Shown here: in pieces, positions 42,078 to 42,712 of the stretch | Numbering within the stretch: the stretch's first letter is position 1 | How the letters are laid out: every line of letters begins with the position of its first letter | Assembly: GCA_944381535.1 (NCBI GenBank) | Contig: CALWLN010000160.1 | Coordinates: 1 to 42,712, forward strand | Origin: an uncultured Lachnospiraceae bacterium | Lineage (GTDB): Bacteria; Bacillota; Clostridia; Lachnospirales; Lachnospiraceae | Length of the DNA stretch: 42,712 nucleotides | Reading direction: 5' to 3' | The notes under the pieces: model-generated | Database searches by the model: none | Told to the model about the DNA's origin: nothing | Seen by the model: only the letters and a program-made list of their open reading frames with translations | Made by a program: the position numbers and the translations under genes

Positions 42078-42712
42078 TCAGATTCCATACTTTGAAAATA
42101 ATTCCTGCTGATAATCCTTGTCCGATACGGCCCGTTCAATCTCCTCCATACGGCAGTCCTTTATCAGACGCTGGATCAGAAGGTTCACCCGCTCTTCTCC
42201 AATCTTGATTCCCTGGTCCTTCCCTAGCTTGATACCACGGTCTTTCCCCTGCTTAAATCCCTGGTCCTTCCCCAGCTTAAATCCCTGGTCTTTCCCCTGC
42301 TTAAATCCCTGGTCCTTTCCCAGCCTGAAGCTTTCCTCCCTTATCTCCCGAAATGCCGTACACATATTGTATCCGCCTCCTTCTTTGTTTCGAAATTGCT
42401 CCTTCTTCTTTGCCAGCTCCAATTCCCTGTCGTCAAAAAATGTGGCTAACAGTTCAAAGGTTTCCTCGCTCACATTAGAGAATTCCCCGCTGTTTTGCTC
42501 CACATACCGCTCCATCTCTTTCCCTCTCCCGGAATAGGGTAACAGCTCAAATACCTGCTTAAGCCCGGTGTGGAAATGTCCGGGTACCACATTCCCGGCA
42601 TGCACCAGATTCATCCGGTAATCAGATATATAGTCATAAATCCATGCTTCCGTCCTGGGTATATCCAGCAGGTCGAACAGCCGGGTGCTTCCGTCCCACG
42701 CCTTCTCCCCAT
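42078..42712 (-). CDS. Rpn/PDDEXK-family protein, copy 2 (partial, runs off the window)
   Basis: The 3' end of a second copy of the gene at 40139-41065, in the same direction, nearly identical at the protein level in 'MNLVHAGNVVPGHFHTGLKQ' and the C-terminus. It differs in the 'GKDQGFKL'-type repeat: five units here against three in copy 1 (16 more residues). The start is outside the window. It begins (on the plus strand) directly after the AraC remnant. Confidence 0.7.
   Translation of the reverse strand, partial: GEKAWDGSTRLFDLLDIPRTEAWIYDYISDYRMNLVHAGNVVPGHFHTGLKQVFELLPYSGRGKEMERYVEQNSGEFSNVSEETFELLATFFDDRELELAKKKEQFRNKEGGGYNMCTAFREIREESFRLGKDQGFKQGKDQGFKLGKDQGFKQGKDRGIKLGKDQGIKIGEERVNLLIQRLIKDCRMEEIERAVSDKDYQQELFSKYGI

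Noticed and set aside
42061-42208. A full AraC gene at 41972
   Set aside because: After the HTH remnant the frame runs into antisense PDDEXK sequence; it is a relic.

Overview
The window reads as a chromosomal segment of an anaerobic gut Firmicute, most likely a Lachnospiraceae-type Clostridium. The signs are: strong GGAGG ribosome sites, a LysM-GH18 protein of the spore-hydrolase type, a glycyl-radical enzyme with its radical-SAM activase, an Lpl/YtcP-type sugar ABC transporter with no ATPase gene of its own, and Rpn/PDDEXK proteins with GKDQG repeats. The species cannot be named from the sequence.

Layout. 1-9.9 kb: the tail of a DinB-like polymerase gene, a LysM-GH18 hydrolase, then on the minus strand a two-component system (RR-HK) feeding an FtsX/MacB-type ABC exporter, an M23 peptidase, a CtpA/S41 protease and a Crp/Fnr regulator. 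10-12.2 kb: an Fe-S protein and a split chromate-type transporter pair, divergent from a LysR regulator. 13.2-15.1 kb: an AAA ATPase with an unrecognised partner gene. 15.4-15.7 kb: three minus-strand tRNA genes (Phe, Gly, Gly) with a promoter and a terminator-like hairpin. 15.9-22.0 kb: an AraC regulator facing a four-gene minus-strand operon: Gfo/Idh/MocA oxidoreductase, glycyl-radical activase, glycyl-radical enzyme (GRE), FAD oxidoreductase. 22.4-39.5 kb: an AT-richer, one-direction carbohydrate island: membrane AraC sensor, two Gfo/Idh/MocA enzymes, aldo/keto reductase, two ABC permeases, lipoprotein binding protein, HpcH/HpaI aldolase, 2-hydroxyacid dehydrogenase, SGNH hydrolase, a large GH106-like hydrolase, a GH28-like beta-helix protein and an MBL-fold hydrolase. 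39.7-42.7 kb: an HD hydrolase, two near-identical Rpn/PDDEXK genes flanking a BrnT/BrnA toxin-antitoxin pair, and an AraC remnant.

How the genes may work together. The island looks like a complete import-and-process pathway for a glycan or glycoside. The transporter brings an oligosaccharide in; the glycosidases and esterase lack signal peptides and so should act inside the cell; the NAD(P)-linked oxidoreductases, lactonase-like MBL protein, aldolase and 2-hydroxyacid dehydrogenase would convert an unusual sugar to central intermediates. The neighbouring GRE operon also pairs a sugar-type oxidoreductase with radical chemistry. Its active-site loop lacks the Cys-x-Glu pattern of the known GRE dehydratases and lyases, so its reaction is unknown; this is the strongest candidate for an undescribed system.

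Regulatory structure is also rich. A 36-bp palindromic repeat family sits just downstream of predicted promoters of three minus-strand genes. Two matched direct-repeat/extended -10 promoters link the response regulator to its own operon and to the ABC exporter. A palindrome lies exactly at -41.5 of the Fe-S gene promoter, as for class II Crp/Fnr activation. Two genes appear to give leaderless transcripts.
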